Assembly: GCF_007341385.1 (NCBI RefSeq)
Contig: NZ_VJYD01000001.1
Span: forward strand, 479,147 to 543,146
Length of the DNA stretch: 64,000 nucleotides
From: Flavobacterium daemonense
Lineage (GTDB): Bacteria > Bacteroidota > Bacteroidia > Flavobacteriales > Flavobacteriaceae
Reading direction: 5' to 3'
Shown here: positions 31,610 through 40,596 of the stretch, one piece after another
How the letters are laid out: every line of letters starts with the position of its first letter
How positions within the stretch are numbered: position 1 is the first letter of the stretch
The notes under the pieces: model-generated
Told to the model about the DNA's origin: nothing
The model's database searches: none
The model's input: the letters and a program-made list of their open reading frames with translations, nothing else
Made by a program: the position numbers and the translations under genes

Positions 31610-33478
31610 ATGGAAGCACTTTTCACTTTTATCATCAAATCGAGCGGTTTAATAGCGCTGTTCTATTTTGCTTATTATTTTTTACTGCGAAAAGAGACTT
31701 TTTTCACCAGCAACAGGTATTTTTTGCTTGCGGGATTAATAACCTCGGTTGTTTTGCCGTTTGTAATTTATACCAAAATAATCTGGATTGATCCGGCTCC
31801 AATTGTGTATTCTCCAATTGTTCATGCAACTGCTGCTAGCCACAATTATATTTCATCTTACAGCCCTCAAGTAATGAAAGAAGAACCTTTTGAAATAAAC
31901 TGGAATCTTGTTTCGCTGGCGGTTTACGCAATTGGATTTGCGGCTTTTATGCTAAAATTTGCTGTTGATTTTTACAGTTTAAATTCGGTTTTAAAAGGAA
32001 AAAATATCAAACAGCAAAAAGACTTCAAATTTGTTGATGTTACCGAAAATATTGCTCCTTTTTCTTATTTCGATTATATCGTGTACAATTCATCACTGTA
32101 CACAGAAGCAGAATTGCAAAGTATTTTAGAACACGAAAAAGTACACAGTGATCAGCATCATACAATTGATGTAATAATTTCGAGAATTTTCTGTATTCTT
32201 TTTTGGTTTAATCCAATAATCTGGCTTTACAAAAAAGCAATTCTGCAAAATTTGGAATTCATTGCGGACAATGAGGCTTCAAAAAAATTATCAGACAAAA
32301 AAGCGTACCAGTACACGCTTTTAAAAATAACAACACATGAAACTTGTGTTGCAATCACCAATCATTTTTATCAATCATTAATCAAAAAACGAATTGTCAT
32401 GTTAAACAAAAATCAATCAAAAAAATGGAATTACTGGAAGTATTATGCTGTAATTCCGGCCCTAGCAGCTTTTGTGCTTTTATTCCAAATAAAAACGATT
32501 GCACAAGAAAAAAAGACAGCGGCAAAAGAAGTTTCAGCATCTAAAAGCCTGGATGCAGAAATTTTTAAAATTACAAAATCGACTACAGATCAGGAATTAA
32601 AAGACTTAACCGCAAAACTAAAATCGGAGCACAATATTGACGTTGCAATTTCAGATTTAAAAAGAAACAGCAACAACGAAATTACAAGCATCAAAATTCA
32701 GATTGTTAGAGAAAACGGCAAAAAACAAATCATTGAAGTCAACAGTACAAAAGCAATAAAAGACTGCAATATTGTATTAGATACTGATAGTAATGGTACT
32801 AAAAATGTGACTTTGACTACAGATGAAACACCTGAAGCACCAACAATGGTAAAAACACAAAGCATTGTTATAAAAGACTTCAAAAATGCCGATGATGCTC
32901 CTAATACTCCAGACGCTCCGGCTCCGCCAAGCGCTCCAGGTATGGCAGCTCCTATTCCGCCAGTTGCACCAGTTTTCCCAGCTGGAGCACTGCCTCCTGC
33001 TCCAGCAATTGATATGTCAAAAATGCCAAAACCTCCTAAAGCGCCAAAAAATCCAAAAGACAAAGTAGCAATGGCGCAATTTGAAAAAGACATGGAGGAA
33101 TTTGAGAAAAAAATGGAAAAATTTCAGCCAAATATTGATGCAATGTCAGCGTATGGTGAGGCTGTAGACGAAATCATGTCTAAGCGCGAAGCCATTTTTG
33201 AAAAACAAATGGAACAATATGAAATTGCCATGCAAAAATTTAACGCCAACATGGACAAATTCAATTTCGATATGAAAATGAAATTTGGAAGCGATTCTGA
33301 CGAATATCAAAACAACATGAAGCAATATGAGCAAGATATGCGACAATATCAACTTGACATGAAGCAGCATGAAAAAGAAATGAAGGAACATGCAAAACAA
33401 ATGAAACAGCAAGCAAAAGACATTAAAATGCAAGAAAGAGACAGAAGAGCTGCCGAAAAAGAAAGCCAAAAATCTTAA
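31610..33478 (+). CDS. M56 membrane metallopeptidase with proline-rich and coiled-coil tail, copy 2
   Basis: The 622-residue protein resembles copy 1 over the first about 400 residues: the same N-terminal helices, HEKVH at 175-179 and a helix around 283-300. The C-terminus is different. A Pro/Ala-rich segment (about 425-475) is followed by a long Met/Gln/Glu/Lys-rich helical region (about 485-615) built of repeats such as MxQYExxM. The plug-like domain is absent. The module has diverged at the sensor end while keeping the protease and repressor, as expected for sensing different ligands. Confidence 0.87.
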   Translation: MEALFTFIIKSSGLIALFYFAYYFLLRKETFFTSNRYFLLAGLITSVVLPFVIYTKIIWIDPAPIVYSPIVHATAASHNYISSYSPQVMKEEPFEINWNLVSLAVYAIGFAAFMLKFAVDFYSLNSVLKGKNIKQQKDFKFVDVTENIAPFSYFDYIVYNSSLYTEAELQSILEHEKVHSDQHHTIDVIISRIFCILFWFNPIIWLYKKAILQNLEFIADNEASKKLSDKKAYQYTLLKITTHETCVAITNHFYQSLIKKRIVMLNKNQSKKWNYWKYYAVIPALAAFVLLFQIKTIAQEKKTAAKEVSASKSLDAEIFKITKSTTDQELKDLTAKLKSEHNIDVAISDLKRNSNNEITSIKIQIVRENGKKQIIEVNSTKAIKDCNIVLDTDSNGTKNVTLTTDETPEAPTMVKTQSIVIKDFKNADDAPNTPDAPAPPSAPGMAAPIPPVAPVFPAGALPPAPAIDMSKMPKPPKAPKNPKDKVAMAQFEKDMEEFEKKMEKFQPNIDAMSAYGEAVDEIMSKREAIFEKQMEQYEIAMQKFNANMDKFNFDMKMKFGSDSDEYQNNMKQYEQDMRQYQLDMKQHEKEMKEHAKQMKQQAKDIKMQERDRRAAEKESQKS

Positions 33479-33513
33479 TTCAAGTCACTTACTTTAAAAT
33501 TAAAGCCACAAAA

Positions 33514-33545
33514 AAGACTTTGCCATTAGCAAAGTCTTTTTTTTA
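33514..33545 (+). terminator. Strong terminator after the BlaI/M56 operon
   Basis: The 10-bp stem AAGACTTTGC/GCAAAGTCTT with a five-base loop is followed by eight or more T residues. It closes the operon ending at 33478. Confidence 0.9.
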
Positions 33546-33569
33546 TATCTTTGAAAAAACAAATCTGCC

Positions 33570-33710
33570 ATGTATAAAATTTTAGCCAAACTGAATAAAA
33601 TTCTCTTGCCAAGTTTTACCAAACAAGGTTTAGATATCTCGAAAGCCAAAAAATGGCAAATGGCAATTATTGGTTATCGCGCTTTTGTAACCAAAAAAGC
33701 GTTAGGATAA
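33570..33710 (+). CDS. Small conserved-looking protein (46 residues)
   Basis: The frame starts with ATG at 33570. Its product begins MYKILAKLNKILLPSF and ends with an IGYRAFVTKKALG segment. The pattern of a small basic protein with a hydrophobic core resembles short proteins often found in Flavobacteriaceae, some of which carry doubtful names in databases. A -7 box TATCTTTG at 33546-33553 precedes it, inside the tail of the terminator. I do not assign a function. Confidence 0.6.
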   Translation: MYKILAKLNKILLPSFTKQGLDISKAKKWQMAIIGYRAFVTKKALG

Positions 33711-33778
33711 TATCCCACAAACTTAATTTATTTATACAGCAGAAAATATTTCGATTATTTCTCTGCAATTTTACTTTT

Positions 33779-34624
33779 ATGAAAAATAGAGAAATCAGCC
33801 TTCCTCCTGTTCCAGCAGTTTTATTGGCAATAATAAGCGTTCAGTGTGGCGCCGCAATTGCGAAAACCCTTTTTCCAGCGATTGGCGCAGCAGGAACAGC
33901 ATCTATACGAATTGGCGTTTCGGCTTTGCTTTTATTACTGGCATACAGGCCAAATTTAAAAGCGATCACGCCTGCACAGTGGAAAATCGTAATTCCGTAT
34001 GGATTGTCTTTAGGAGCAATGAACCTAATTTTTTATTTTGCGATTGAACGAATTCCAATTGGTCTCGCAGTAACTTTAGAATTTGTTGGCCCGTTATTGC
34101 TGGCAATTGCAGGTTCAACACGATTAATTGACTATTGTTGGGTATTACTTGCTGCAATCGGAATTTTATTGATTGCGCCTTGGACAAACGAGCGTATAGA
34201 TTCACTAGGTGTGCTATTTGCACTTTTAGCAGGTGCACTTTGGGCAGCTTATATTGTTTTTGGAGGGAAGATTTCAAAAATAATGAATGATGGTCAAGCC
34301 GTTTCCACAGGAATGCTCTTTGCAGCAATCTTAGTTTTGCCTTTCGGGCTTTTCGAAAACGGATTGGTCAATCTGACTCCAAAGCTTTTCGGAATGGGAA
34401 TTGCGCTTGCACTTTTATCCAGTGCCATTCCGTTTACTTTAGAAATGAAAGCTTTAGGTCAGCTTCCTCCACGAACTTTCAGTATTTTGATGAGTCTTGA
34501 ACCGGCTGCCGCATCTATTTGTGCTTTTATATTTTTACAGGAAAAATTAAGATTCACTGAGATTTTGGCCGTTGTATGTGTTATAATTGCTTCTGCAGGA
34601 AGTACGCTGACTGCTAAAAGATAA
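33779..34624 (+). CDS. EamA family exporter (RhtA-like)
   Basis: From the ATG at 33779 the protein has 281 residues and ten hydrophobic segments. A longer frame from 33653 would overlap the small 46-residue gene and lacks support. Two EamA repeats are visible, with the VTLEFVGPLLLAIAGS segment and LSSAIPFTLEMKALGQLPPRTFSILMSLEPAAA typical of the RhtA branch of the drug/metabolite transporter superfamily. RhtA exports threonine and homoserine; substrate here is not proven. Confidence 0.85.
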   Translation: MKNREISLPPVPAVLLAIISVQCGAAIAKTLFPAIGAAGTASIRIGVSALLLLLAYRPNLKAITPAQWKIVIPYGLSLGAMNLIFYFAIERIPIGLAVTLEFVGPLLLAIAGSTRLIDYCWVLLAAIGILLIAPWTNERIDSLGVLFALLAGALWAAYIVFGGKISKIMNDGQAVSTGMLFAAILVLPFGLFENGLVNLTPKLFGMGIALALLSSAIPFTLEMKALGQLPPRTFSILMSLEPAAASICAFIFLQEKLRFTEILAVVCVIIASAGSTLTAKR

Positions 34625-34701
34625 ATTCAAAAAAATCAAAATTCCAAATCCCAATTTAAAATTTGGATTTGAAATTTTAAATATTGTGATTTTACCACAT
34701 A

Positions 34702-35256
34702 TTATTTTTTAGGCAACAATACCGTATCAATAACATGAATTACACCATTTGATTGGTTCACATCTGCAATTGTAACTTTAGCTTTATTACCGCTTTCGTC
34801 ACTAATATAAAGATCTTTTCCATCCATCCAAGCTGTTAAAGTTCCGCCACTTACTGTTTTAAGCATTGCTTTTCCTTTACCTTCTTTTATTGCTTTTGCT
34901 ATGTCTTTCGCGTTCCATTTTCCAGCAACAACGTGATAAGTCAAAATCGTTTGAAGCATTTTTTTGTTTTCTGGTTTTAATAAAGATTCAACAGTTCCTT
35001 TTGGAAGTTTGTCAAAAGCTTCATTTGTTGGAGCAAAAACAGTGAACGGTCCTTTGCCTTCTAAGGTTTCTACCAAACCTGCAGCTTTTACAGCAGCTAC
35101 AAGAGTTGTATGATCTTTTGAATTAACGGCATTTTCAATAATATTCTTGTTTGGATACATTGCTGCTCCACCAACCATTACTGTTTTTTGTGCAAAAGAG
35201 GTAAATCCGAATGTCAAAGCTAAAATTGCTGTGGCTAAAAATTGTCTAGTTTTCAT
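34702..35256 (-). CDS. Secreted fasciclin domain protein
   Basis: The 184-residue protein has a cleavable signal peptide (MKTRQFLATAILALTFGFTS, cut near FAQ) and a full fasciclin (FAS1) domain. GPFTVFAPTNEAFDKLP (about 79-95) marks the H1 box, LQTILTYHVVAGK follows, and NGVIHVIDTVLLP ends the H2 box at 170-182. FAS1 proteins mediate adhesion. A single copy at about 150 residues is usual for bacterial members. It is a stand-alone gene, convergent with the EamA gene. Confidence 0.92.
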   Translation of the reverse strand: MKTRQFLATAILALTFGFTSFAQKTVMVGGAAMYPNKNIIENAVNSKDHTTLVAAVKAAGLVETLEGKGPFTVFAPTNEAFDKLPKGTVESLLKPENKKMLQTILTYHVVAGKWNAKDIAKAIKEGKGKAMLKTVSGGTLTAWMDGKDLYISDESGNKAKVTIADVNQSNGVIHVIDTVLLPKK

Positions 35257-35513
35257 AATTAATATTTTAAGTTATAAGCTCATTTACGACGGAATATCTG
35301 TTTTGGTTTTGCGAAAAATTAAAATAATTAAAAAGAATATTGTAAAAATCTCAAAATACCCTGTAAAACAGTTCATTGAAAGCAAAAAATAGTATTGATT
35401 TTTTTTTAAGAGCGAAATGGATTTTGCGCCTTTTTATTTCTAAATTTAACTTCAAAATCTACATTAAAAAACAAGAAATAAAAAACTGAATACACTCCTA
35501 TTTCAACCCCAAA

Positions 35514-36548
35514 ATGAAAATTAATAACCACATAAAAGCATTTTTTTCAATTTTAGTTCTACTAACTTTTATTCAATGTAAACCAACAGCTTATAAAATG
35601 AATTATCAGGAAAATTACCTTTCAACAGCAGATAAAGAAATAAAACAATATACAATTCCGCCTTATCTCCAAAAAGGCGACACCATAATGATTGTTGCTC
35701 CAGCAGGTTTTTTAGCCGATTCAACAGAAATTGATGCAGGAATTGAACTCGCTAAAAGTTGGGGACTAAACATTAAATTAGGCCAGAATCTTTTCAAAAG
35801 ACATAATCATTTTGCAGGTACAGACCTTGAAAGACAAAGCGATCTGCAAGAAGCTTTAGACTATAAAAACATTAAAGCAATATGGTGCGCCAGAGGCGGT
35901 TATGGAACGGTGAGAATTGTTGACCAACTAGATTTTAAAGCTTTTAAGAAAAACCCAAAATGGATTATCGGTTATTCAGATATTACCACGCTTCATGAAC
36001 AAGTTCATAGATTAGGATTTGCTTCAATCCATGCTACAATGCCTGGCGGAATGAGAAGAGCAACTCCTGAATGCAAAGAAACACTTTACAAATCATTGTT
36101 TGGTGAGGAAATAATTTACGAAATAGCTACAAATCCGCTTAATAAATTAGGCGCAAGCAAAGGAGTTCTTATTGGTGGAAATTTATCCATTATTATGTCG
36201 ATGTTAGGAAGCAATTCTGATATTGATCCAAAAGGAAAAATTTTATTTATCGAAGATGTTGGAGAAGATTTGTACCGTGTTGACAGAATGATGTATACGC
36301 TGAAAAGAAATGGTTTTTTGAAAGATTTAAAAGGAATTATTGTTGGTGATTTTGATTATAAAAAAGAAGAAAATATTCTATTTGGCGGAACACATCGTGA
36401 GATTATTTTAAATGCAGTAAAAGAGTATGATTATCCAGTCATTTTCGATTTTCCTGCTGGACACATTAGAAACAATCATGCGATGACTTTTGGCAAAAAA
36501 GTTAAGTTAGAATCTAATGCAAGCTCCGTTATTATTTCATACAAATAA
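35514..36548 (+). CDS. LD-carboxypeptidase-like lipoprotein (S66 family)
   Basis: The 344-residue protein has a lipoprotein signal (LLTFIQC, Cys22). The peptidase S66 fold follows, with catalytic Ser155 in GYSD, Glu247 in LFIEDVGE and His317 in PAGH. Cytoplasmic LdcA trims the L,D-bond of the murein tetrapeptide during recycling. A lipid anchor would place this one in the periplasm or outer membrane, so it may act on peptidoglycan fragments there. It precedes the ExbD genes by 67 bases without a clear terminator. Confidence 0.88.
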   Translation: MKINNHIKAFFSILVLLTFIQCKPTAYKMNYQENYLSTADKEIKQYTIPPYLQKGDTIMIVAPAGFLADSTEIDAGIELAKSWGLNIKLGQNLFKRHNHFAGTDLERQSDLQEALDYKNIKAIWCARGGYGTVRIVDQLDFKAFKKNPKWIIGYSDITTLHEQVHRLGFASIHATMPGGMRRATPECKETLYKSLFGEEIIYEIATNPLNKLGASKGVLIGGNLSIIMSMLGSNSDIDPKGKILFIEDVGEDLYRVDRMMYTLKRNGFLKDLKGIIVGDFDYKKEENILFGGTHREIILNAVKEYDYPVIFDFPAGHIRNNHAMTFGKKVKLESNASSVIISYK

Positions 36549-36615
36549 ATCTTTTTTTTTAGATTTATTTTCTGAATAAAATTTTGATTAACTTTAAGAT
36601 TAAAATCGGATTCAT

Positions 36616-37140
36616 ATGCAAAATCTACCTCAAAAAGTCAGAAGCAAAAAGCTAAATTCAAGAGTTGATTTAACCGCTATGGTCAGCGTTTCTTTTCTGC
36701 TGATTATATTTTTTATGGTTGTTGGGGAATTGTCGAAGCCGAAATCTCTAGATTTAAATACAGGCCGTGACTGTGATGACTGTGGTGTTTATCCTTACGA
36801 AGGCGAAAATCGCTCAGTTACTATTTTGTTGGGTGAAAACAACAAAATAATATATTATGTTGGTCTTATTGCTAGTCCAATTAAAAAGCCTAAGAGTACT
36901 ACATATGGCAAAAATGGAATTCAAAAGGAACTAATTGCTAGAATTGAATCGTTACAAAAACATTCTAATGGATCGAGTAAACGAAAACCAAATCTTATAG
37001 TCATCATTAAACCTACTAAAAAATCTAATTATGGTAATTTGGTGGATATTTTAGATGAAATGAAAATGACTGGAATAACATCTTATTTTATAGTACCAGA
37101 ATTTACTCCCGAAGAATCAAAATTATTAGCATCAAATTGA
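36616..37140 (+). CDS. ExbD/TolR family protein, copy 1
   Basis: The 174-residue protein has one membrane segment (about 23-40, VSVSFLLIIFFMVVGEL). Its N-terminus carries the basic-then-Asp start of ExbD (NSRVDLTAMVSVSFLLIIFF, D18). The periplasmic part ends with NYGNLVDILDEMKMTGIT, typical for the family. ExbD forms the proton-driven complex with ExbB and TonB, but neither ExbB nor TonB is encoded here. It is an isolated pair with copy 2. Confidence 0.85.
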   Translation: MQNLPQKVRSKKLNSRVDLTAMVSVSFLLIIFFMVVGELSKPKSLDLNTGRDCDDCGVYPYEGENRSVTILLGENNKIIYYVGLIASPIKKPKSTTYGKNGIQKELIARIESLQKHSNGSSKRKPNLIVIIKPTKKSNYGNLVDILDEMKMTGITSYFIVPEFTPEESKLLASN

Positions 37141-37165
37141 TTGTGATTAACCAAAACTCAAAACC

Positions 37166-37696
37166 ATGCAAAATCTACCTCAAAAAGTCAGAAGCAAAAA
37201 GCTAAATTCAAGAGTTGATTTAACCGCTATGGTCAGCGTTTCTTTTCTGCTGATTATATTTTTTATGGTTGTTGGTGAATTGTCTAAGTCAAAGAACATG
37301 AAATTCGGCAAACCAGATTGTATTGATGAATATCCTCGAACTGGATGTTATATGCATGACGAAAGGCGCGTCATGACATTACTTTTGGATAACAACAACA
37401 AAATAATTACTTACACCGGATTATTATTTATTCCTATTGATGCTCCTAAAGAAGTCCAATATGGCAAAAGCGGTATTAGAAAAGTATTATTAGAAAGAAA
37501 TAAAAAAGTTTTAGACTATTCCGCCGCTTTGGGAAAACCTGGACGAGGAGTTACTGTAATTATCAAACCAAGCAAAAATTCAAATTATGGCAACTTAGTT
37601 GACATTTTAGACGAAATGAAAATAACAGGAATAACTTCTTATTCAGTAGTTGATTATTACACTCCAGAAGAATCAAAATTATTAGCTTCAAAATAA
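37166..37696 (+). CDS. ExbD/TolR family protein, copy 2
   Basis: The 176-residue protein has the same first 36 residues as copy 1: the first 110 bases of the two genes are identical. The periplasmic middle (residues 45-125) is quite different, while the C-terminal NYGNLVDILDEMKITGIT is again conserved, but with many synonymous changes. The gap to copy 1 is 25 bases. The pattern points to duplication followed by gene conversion of the membrane-anchor end. Confidence 0.85.
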   Translation: MQNLPQKVRSKKLNSRVDLTAMVSVSFLLIIFFMVVGELSKSKNMKFGKPDCIDEYPRTGCYMHDERRVMTLLLDNNNKIITYTGLLFIPIDAPKEVQYGKSGIRKVLLERNKKVLDYSAALGKPGRGVTVIIKPSKNSNYGNLVDILDEMKITGITSYSVVDYYTPEESKLLASK

Positions 37697-37782
37697 ACAG
37701 ATATCATTTTCATAAAGTTCTCGACTCTGCTCGAACTGACAAACTTGAAACATGAAACAAAGAAAACCTGAAACAAAAAGCA

Positions 37783-37818
37783 TAAAAAAAAAGTCCCACA
37801 TTACTGTGGGACTTTCTA
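37783..37818. terminator. Bidirectional terminator ExbD / rpsA
   Basis: The 10-bp stem AAGTCCCACA/TGTGGGACTT with a four-base loop has T residues on both strands. It separates the convergent genes ending at 37696 and 37837. Confidence 0.85.
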
Positions 37819-37836
37819 TTTAGAGGAAACTAAGAA

Positions 37837-39612
37837 TTATTTTTTCTCGGTTTTTTCCATTTTAGCTTTTAAAGCAGCTAATACATCATTGTTATCACCT
37901 AAAGTCGCAGCTGGTGCGTTAGTAGATGCAGATGCAGTAGTTTCAGCAGCAGCTTTCACGTTTTTCTCTTCTTCTTCACGGAAGATAGCAGTGTGAGAAG
38001 CAACTACTCTTTTGAATTCTTTGTTGAATTCAATTACTTTGAAATCAGCTGTATCACCTTTTTTCAATTTCTTTCCGTCTTCTTTTTCAAGGTGACGAGT
38101 TGGAATGAAAGCAACGATATCATCTCCGAATTCTACAGTAGCTCCTTTGTCAACGATTTCAGAAATTTCACCATTGTGGATAGTTCCTACAGCGAAAGAA
38201 TCTTCGTATTGATCCCAAGGATTAGCAGTAGTTTGTTTGTGACCTAAAGATAATTTACGTCCTTCAACATCTAACTCTAATACAACAACATCAAGTTTTT
38301 CACCAACGTTTACAAACTCAGATGGGTGTTTGATTTTCTTAGTCCAAGAAAGGTCAGAAATGTAGATTAATCCATCAATTCCTTCTTCTAATTCTACGAA
38401 AATACCAAAGTTTGTAAAGTTTCTAACGATACCTGTATGTTTAGAACCTACTGGGTATTTAGAAGTAATGTCAGTCCATGGATCTTGAGTTAATTGTTTG
38501 ATACCTAATGACATCTTACGATCATCTCTGTCAAGAGTTAAGATAACAGCCTCAACAACATCTCCAACTTTCACGAAGTCCTGAGCAGAACGTAAGTGAG
38601 TTGACCATGACATTTCAGAAACGTGGATTAAACCTTCAACACCTTCAGCAACTTCGATAAATGCACCGTAATCAGCGATTACAACTACTTTACCTTTAAC
38701 TTTATCACCAATTGTTAAGTTAGCATCTAAAGCATCCCATGGGTGAGCGTTTAATTGTTTCAATCCTAATTGAATTCTTGTTTTCTCATCATCGAAATCA
38801 AGGATTACAACATTTAATTTTTGGTCTAATTCAAGAACTTCACTTGGGTGGTTGATTCTGCTCCAAGAAAGGTCAGTAATGTGAATTAATCCGTCAACAC
38901 CACCTAAGTCAATGAACACACCATAAGAAGTAATGTTTTTAACAACACCTTCTAATACTTGTCCTTTTTGTAATTGACCAATGATCTCTTTTTTCTGTAC
39001 TTCAATATCAGCCTCGATAAGTGCTTTATGAGATACAACAACGTTTTTGAATTCGTGGTTAATTTTTACCACTTTGAATTCCATCATTTTGTTTACATAT
39101 ACATCGTAGTCTCTAATTGGCTTAACGTCAATTTGAGATCCAGGTAAGAACGCTTCGATACCGAATACGTCAACAATCATACCTCCTTTAGTTCTACATT
39201 TAACAAAACCGTTAACGATTTCTCCAGTTTCATTAGCTGCAATAACTCTATCCCAAGATTTGATAGTACGTGCTTTTCTGTGAGATAATACTAATTGACC
39301 TGTTTTATCCTCACGGATGTCAATTAATACTTCTACTTTGTCACCTACTTTTAAATTAGGGTTGTAACGAAATTCGTTTAAAGAAATAACACCTTCAGAT
39401 TTAGCATTGATATCAACGATAACGTCTCTATCTGTAATTCTAACAACAACTCCTTCAACTACTTCTTCTTGATCTGTAGCGATGAAAGTTTTTGATACTA
39501 GTTCCTCAAACTCTTGTAAGTTTTTTTCATCTACTGCATCGATTCCTTCTTGGAAGTTATGCCAGTTAAAATTTGCTAAAAACTCTTCTTGTGATTTTGT
39601 TTGTTCAGACAT
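37837..39612 (-). CDS. rpsA: 30S ribosomal protein S1
   Basis: The 591-residue protein contains about six S1 RNA-binding repeats, for example GYVFIDLGGVDGLIHITDLSW-like units at about 230-250, 315-335, 400-420 and 480-500, each with the (G)xVxxIxxYGxF pattern. An acidic N-terminus and a variable Ala/Lys-rich tail are usual for Bacteroidota. S1 binds mRNA on the 30S subunit and is important where Shine-Dalgarno sequences are weak, as in this lineage. A strong promoter lies upstream at 39732-39762. Confidence 0.96.
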   Translation of the reverse strand: MSEQTKSQEEFLANFNWHNFQEGIDAVDEKNLQEFEELVSKTFIATDQEEVVEGVVVRITDRDVIVDINAKSEGVISLNEFRYNPNLKVGDKVEVLIDIREDKTGQLVLSHRKARTIKSWDRVIAANETGEIVNGFVKCRTKGGMIVDVFGIEAFLPGSQIDVKPIRDYDVYVNKMMEFKVVKINHEFKNVVVSHKALIEADIEVQKKEIIGQLQKGQVLEGVVKNITSYGVFIDLGGVDGLIHITDLSWSRINHPSEVLELDQKLNVVILDFDDEKTRIQLGLKQLNAHPWDALDANLTIGDKVKGKVVVIADYGAFIEVAEGVEGLIHVSEMSWSTHLRSAQDFVKVGDVVEAVILTLDRDDRKMSLGIKQLTQDPWTDITSKYPVGSKHTGIVRNFTNFGIFVELEEGIDGLIYISDLSWTKKIKHPSEFVNVGEKLDVVVLELDVEGRKLSLGHKQTTANPWDQYEDSFAVGTIHNGEISEIVDKGATVEFGDDIVAFIPTRHLEKEDGKKLKKGDTADFKVIEFNKEFKRVVASHTAIFREEEEKNVKAAAETTASASTNAPAATLGDNNDVLAALKAKMEKTEKK

Positions 39613-39731
39613 GCTGATAAAAAAATTTGTATTCTGTTTTTCTCGAGTTTCTCCAAGCGATAGAAAATACAGAAGTTGTTTTACATAAATGGTTGATACC
39701 TAAAGGAAACTCTTCTCTGCCAAAAGGTCTG

Positions 39732-39762
39732 CAAAATTACTACAAATATTTGGACTTACAAA
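39732..39762 (-). promoter_or_regulatory. Consensus host promoter of rpsA
   Basis: On the minus strand TTTG (39762-39759), a 19-base spacer and TAATTTTG (39739-39732) match the Bacteroidota consensus in full. The predicted leader is about 110 bases, long enough for autoregulation of S1. Confidence 0.75.
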
Positions 39763-39821
39763 ATATTTCAACATTGATTATCAGTCATTTTGTTAAGAAG
39801 CAGAAGATTTATGTTTTTTAA

Positions 39822-39900
39822 GACGTGAAGTCCTGCTATTCGTTGCAATCTTTTATGGTGAACCCCACCATAAAAGGATTTTCACTTCTATCGGGGCTAG
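39822..39900. repeat. Intergenic palindromic repeat element
   Basis: The stretch contains a perfect 11-bp inverted repeat CTTTTATGGTG/CACCATAAAAG (39850-39876) flanked by an imperfect outer repeat (GTGAAGTCCT / AGGATTTTCAC). It has no coding frame. I recall similar elements ending in ATCGGGGCTA between genes of other Flavobacterium genomes, which suggests a dispersed REP-like family; not verifiable here. Confidence 0.55.
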
Positions 39901-39935
39901 ATAAGAAAATTTTATTTTCAATAAGAACCTAAAGG

Positions 39936-39974
39936 GCTAAACCCGACAGGTTTTAAAAACCTGTCGGGTTTAGC
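39936..39974. terminator. Long hairpin after the 39996-40535 gene
   Basis: Arms of about 18 bp with AAACCCGACAGGTTTT and its complement flank a one- or two-base centre. It lies between the gene stop and the repeat element and may terminate both strands. A relative of it (AACCCGATAGATTT) occurs at 40559-40587. Confidence 0.65.
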
Positions 39975-39995
39975 TGATCCTATTTATGCTTATCA

Positions 39996-40535
39996 TCAAA
40001 ATATTTTTCCTTGTCTTGAATTCTCACTAGTCTGTATCCAAACTTCAGATCTTGAAAATTTGCCGTTTTCAAAATACAATTCCAAATTTGGATAGACATT
40101 AAATGAGTGTTTTGTTCCAATATCAAATGTCAAATACAAATAATGAGAACCAAAAGCATTACTTTCACCTGACCATAATAATTTTAACGTTGAAAAATGA
40201 ATTTCTGGAATCTTCGGCAATTTATTTTGAGCTATATACAAATTTTTTCCTTTAAAGCTTATTTTAAACATTGTCCAGTTGATTCCATCAGATCCTACAG
40301 TTACAATTTCTCCCGTTTTAAAACATATTTCAGCTTTTAAAATTTCTATCTTTTCATCAATAACATTTTGACAGAATTCATTAAGTTTTAAATCGTTCGC
40401 TTTAAACTGGAAGGTCTCCTTATTTTTCAAAATAAATGTGAATTTTTCCGGAAATGAAACCCTGTCCTTATGAGCATGAGTTACTCCAAAAACAAAAAAA
40501 GTCAATACAAATAAAATAAATCTAATCTTTTTCAT
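39996..40535 (-). CDS. Secreted protein of unknown function
   Basis: From the ATG at 40535 the product has 179 residues with a signal peptide (MKKIRFILFVLTFFVFG, cleaved near THA). The mature part is beta-rich and Phe/Lys-rich, has no recognised domain, and looks periplasmic or secreted. The longer TTG start at 40559 is unlikely because it would put eight residues before the signal peptide. Confidence 0.65.
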   Translation of the reverse strand: MKKIRFILFVLTFFVFGVTHAHKDRVSFPEKFTFILKNKETFQFKANDLKLNEFCQNVIDEKIEILKAEICFKTGEIVTVGSDGINWTMFKISFKGKNLYIAQNKLPKIPEIHFSTLKLLWSGESNAFGSHYLYLTFDIGTKHSFNVYPNLELYFENGKFSRSEVWIQTSENSRQGKIF

Positions 40536-40558
40536 AACAGCATTTTGTTTAAAAAACA

Positions 40559-40587
40559 AACCCGATAGATTTTAAATCTATCGGGTT
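40559..40587 (-). terminator. Terminator after the nucleoside transporter gene
   Basis: The two 14-base arms (AACCCGATAGATTT and its complement) flank a single base, followed by T residues on the minus strand. It lies ten bases after the stop codon at 40597. Confidence 0.75.
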
Positions 40588-40596
40588 CAAAAATTT

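Noticed and set aside
33653..33778. Longer start for the EamA exporter
   Set aside because: The extra 42 residues overlap the 46-residue gene in another frame and are not part of the family.
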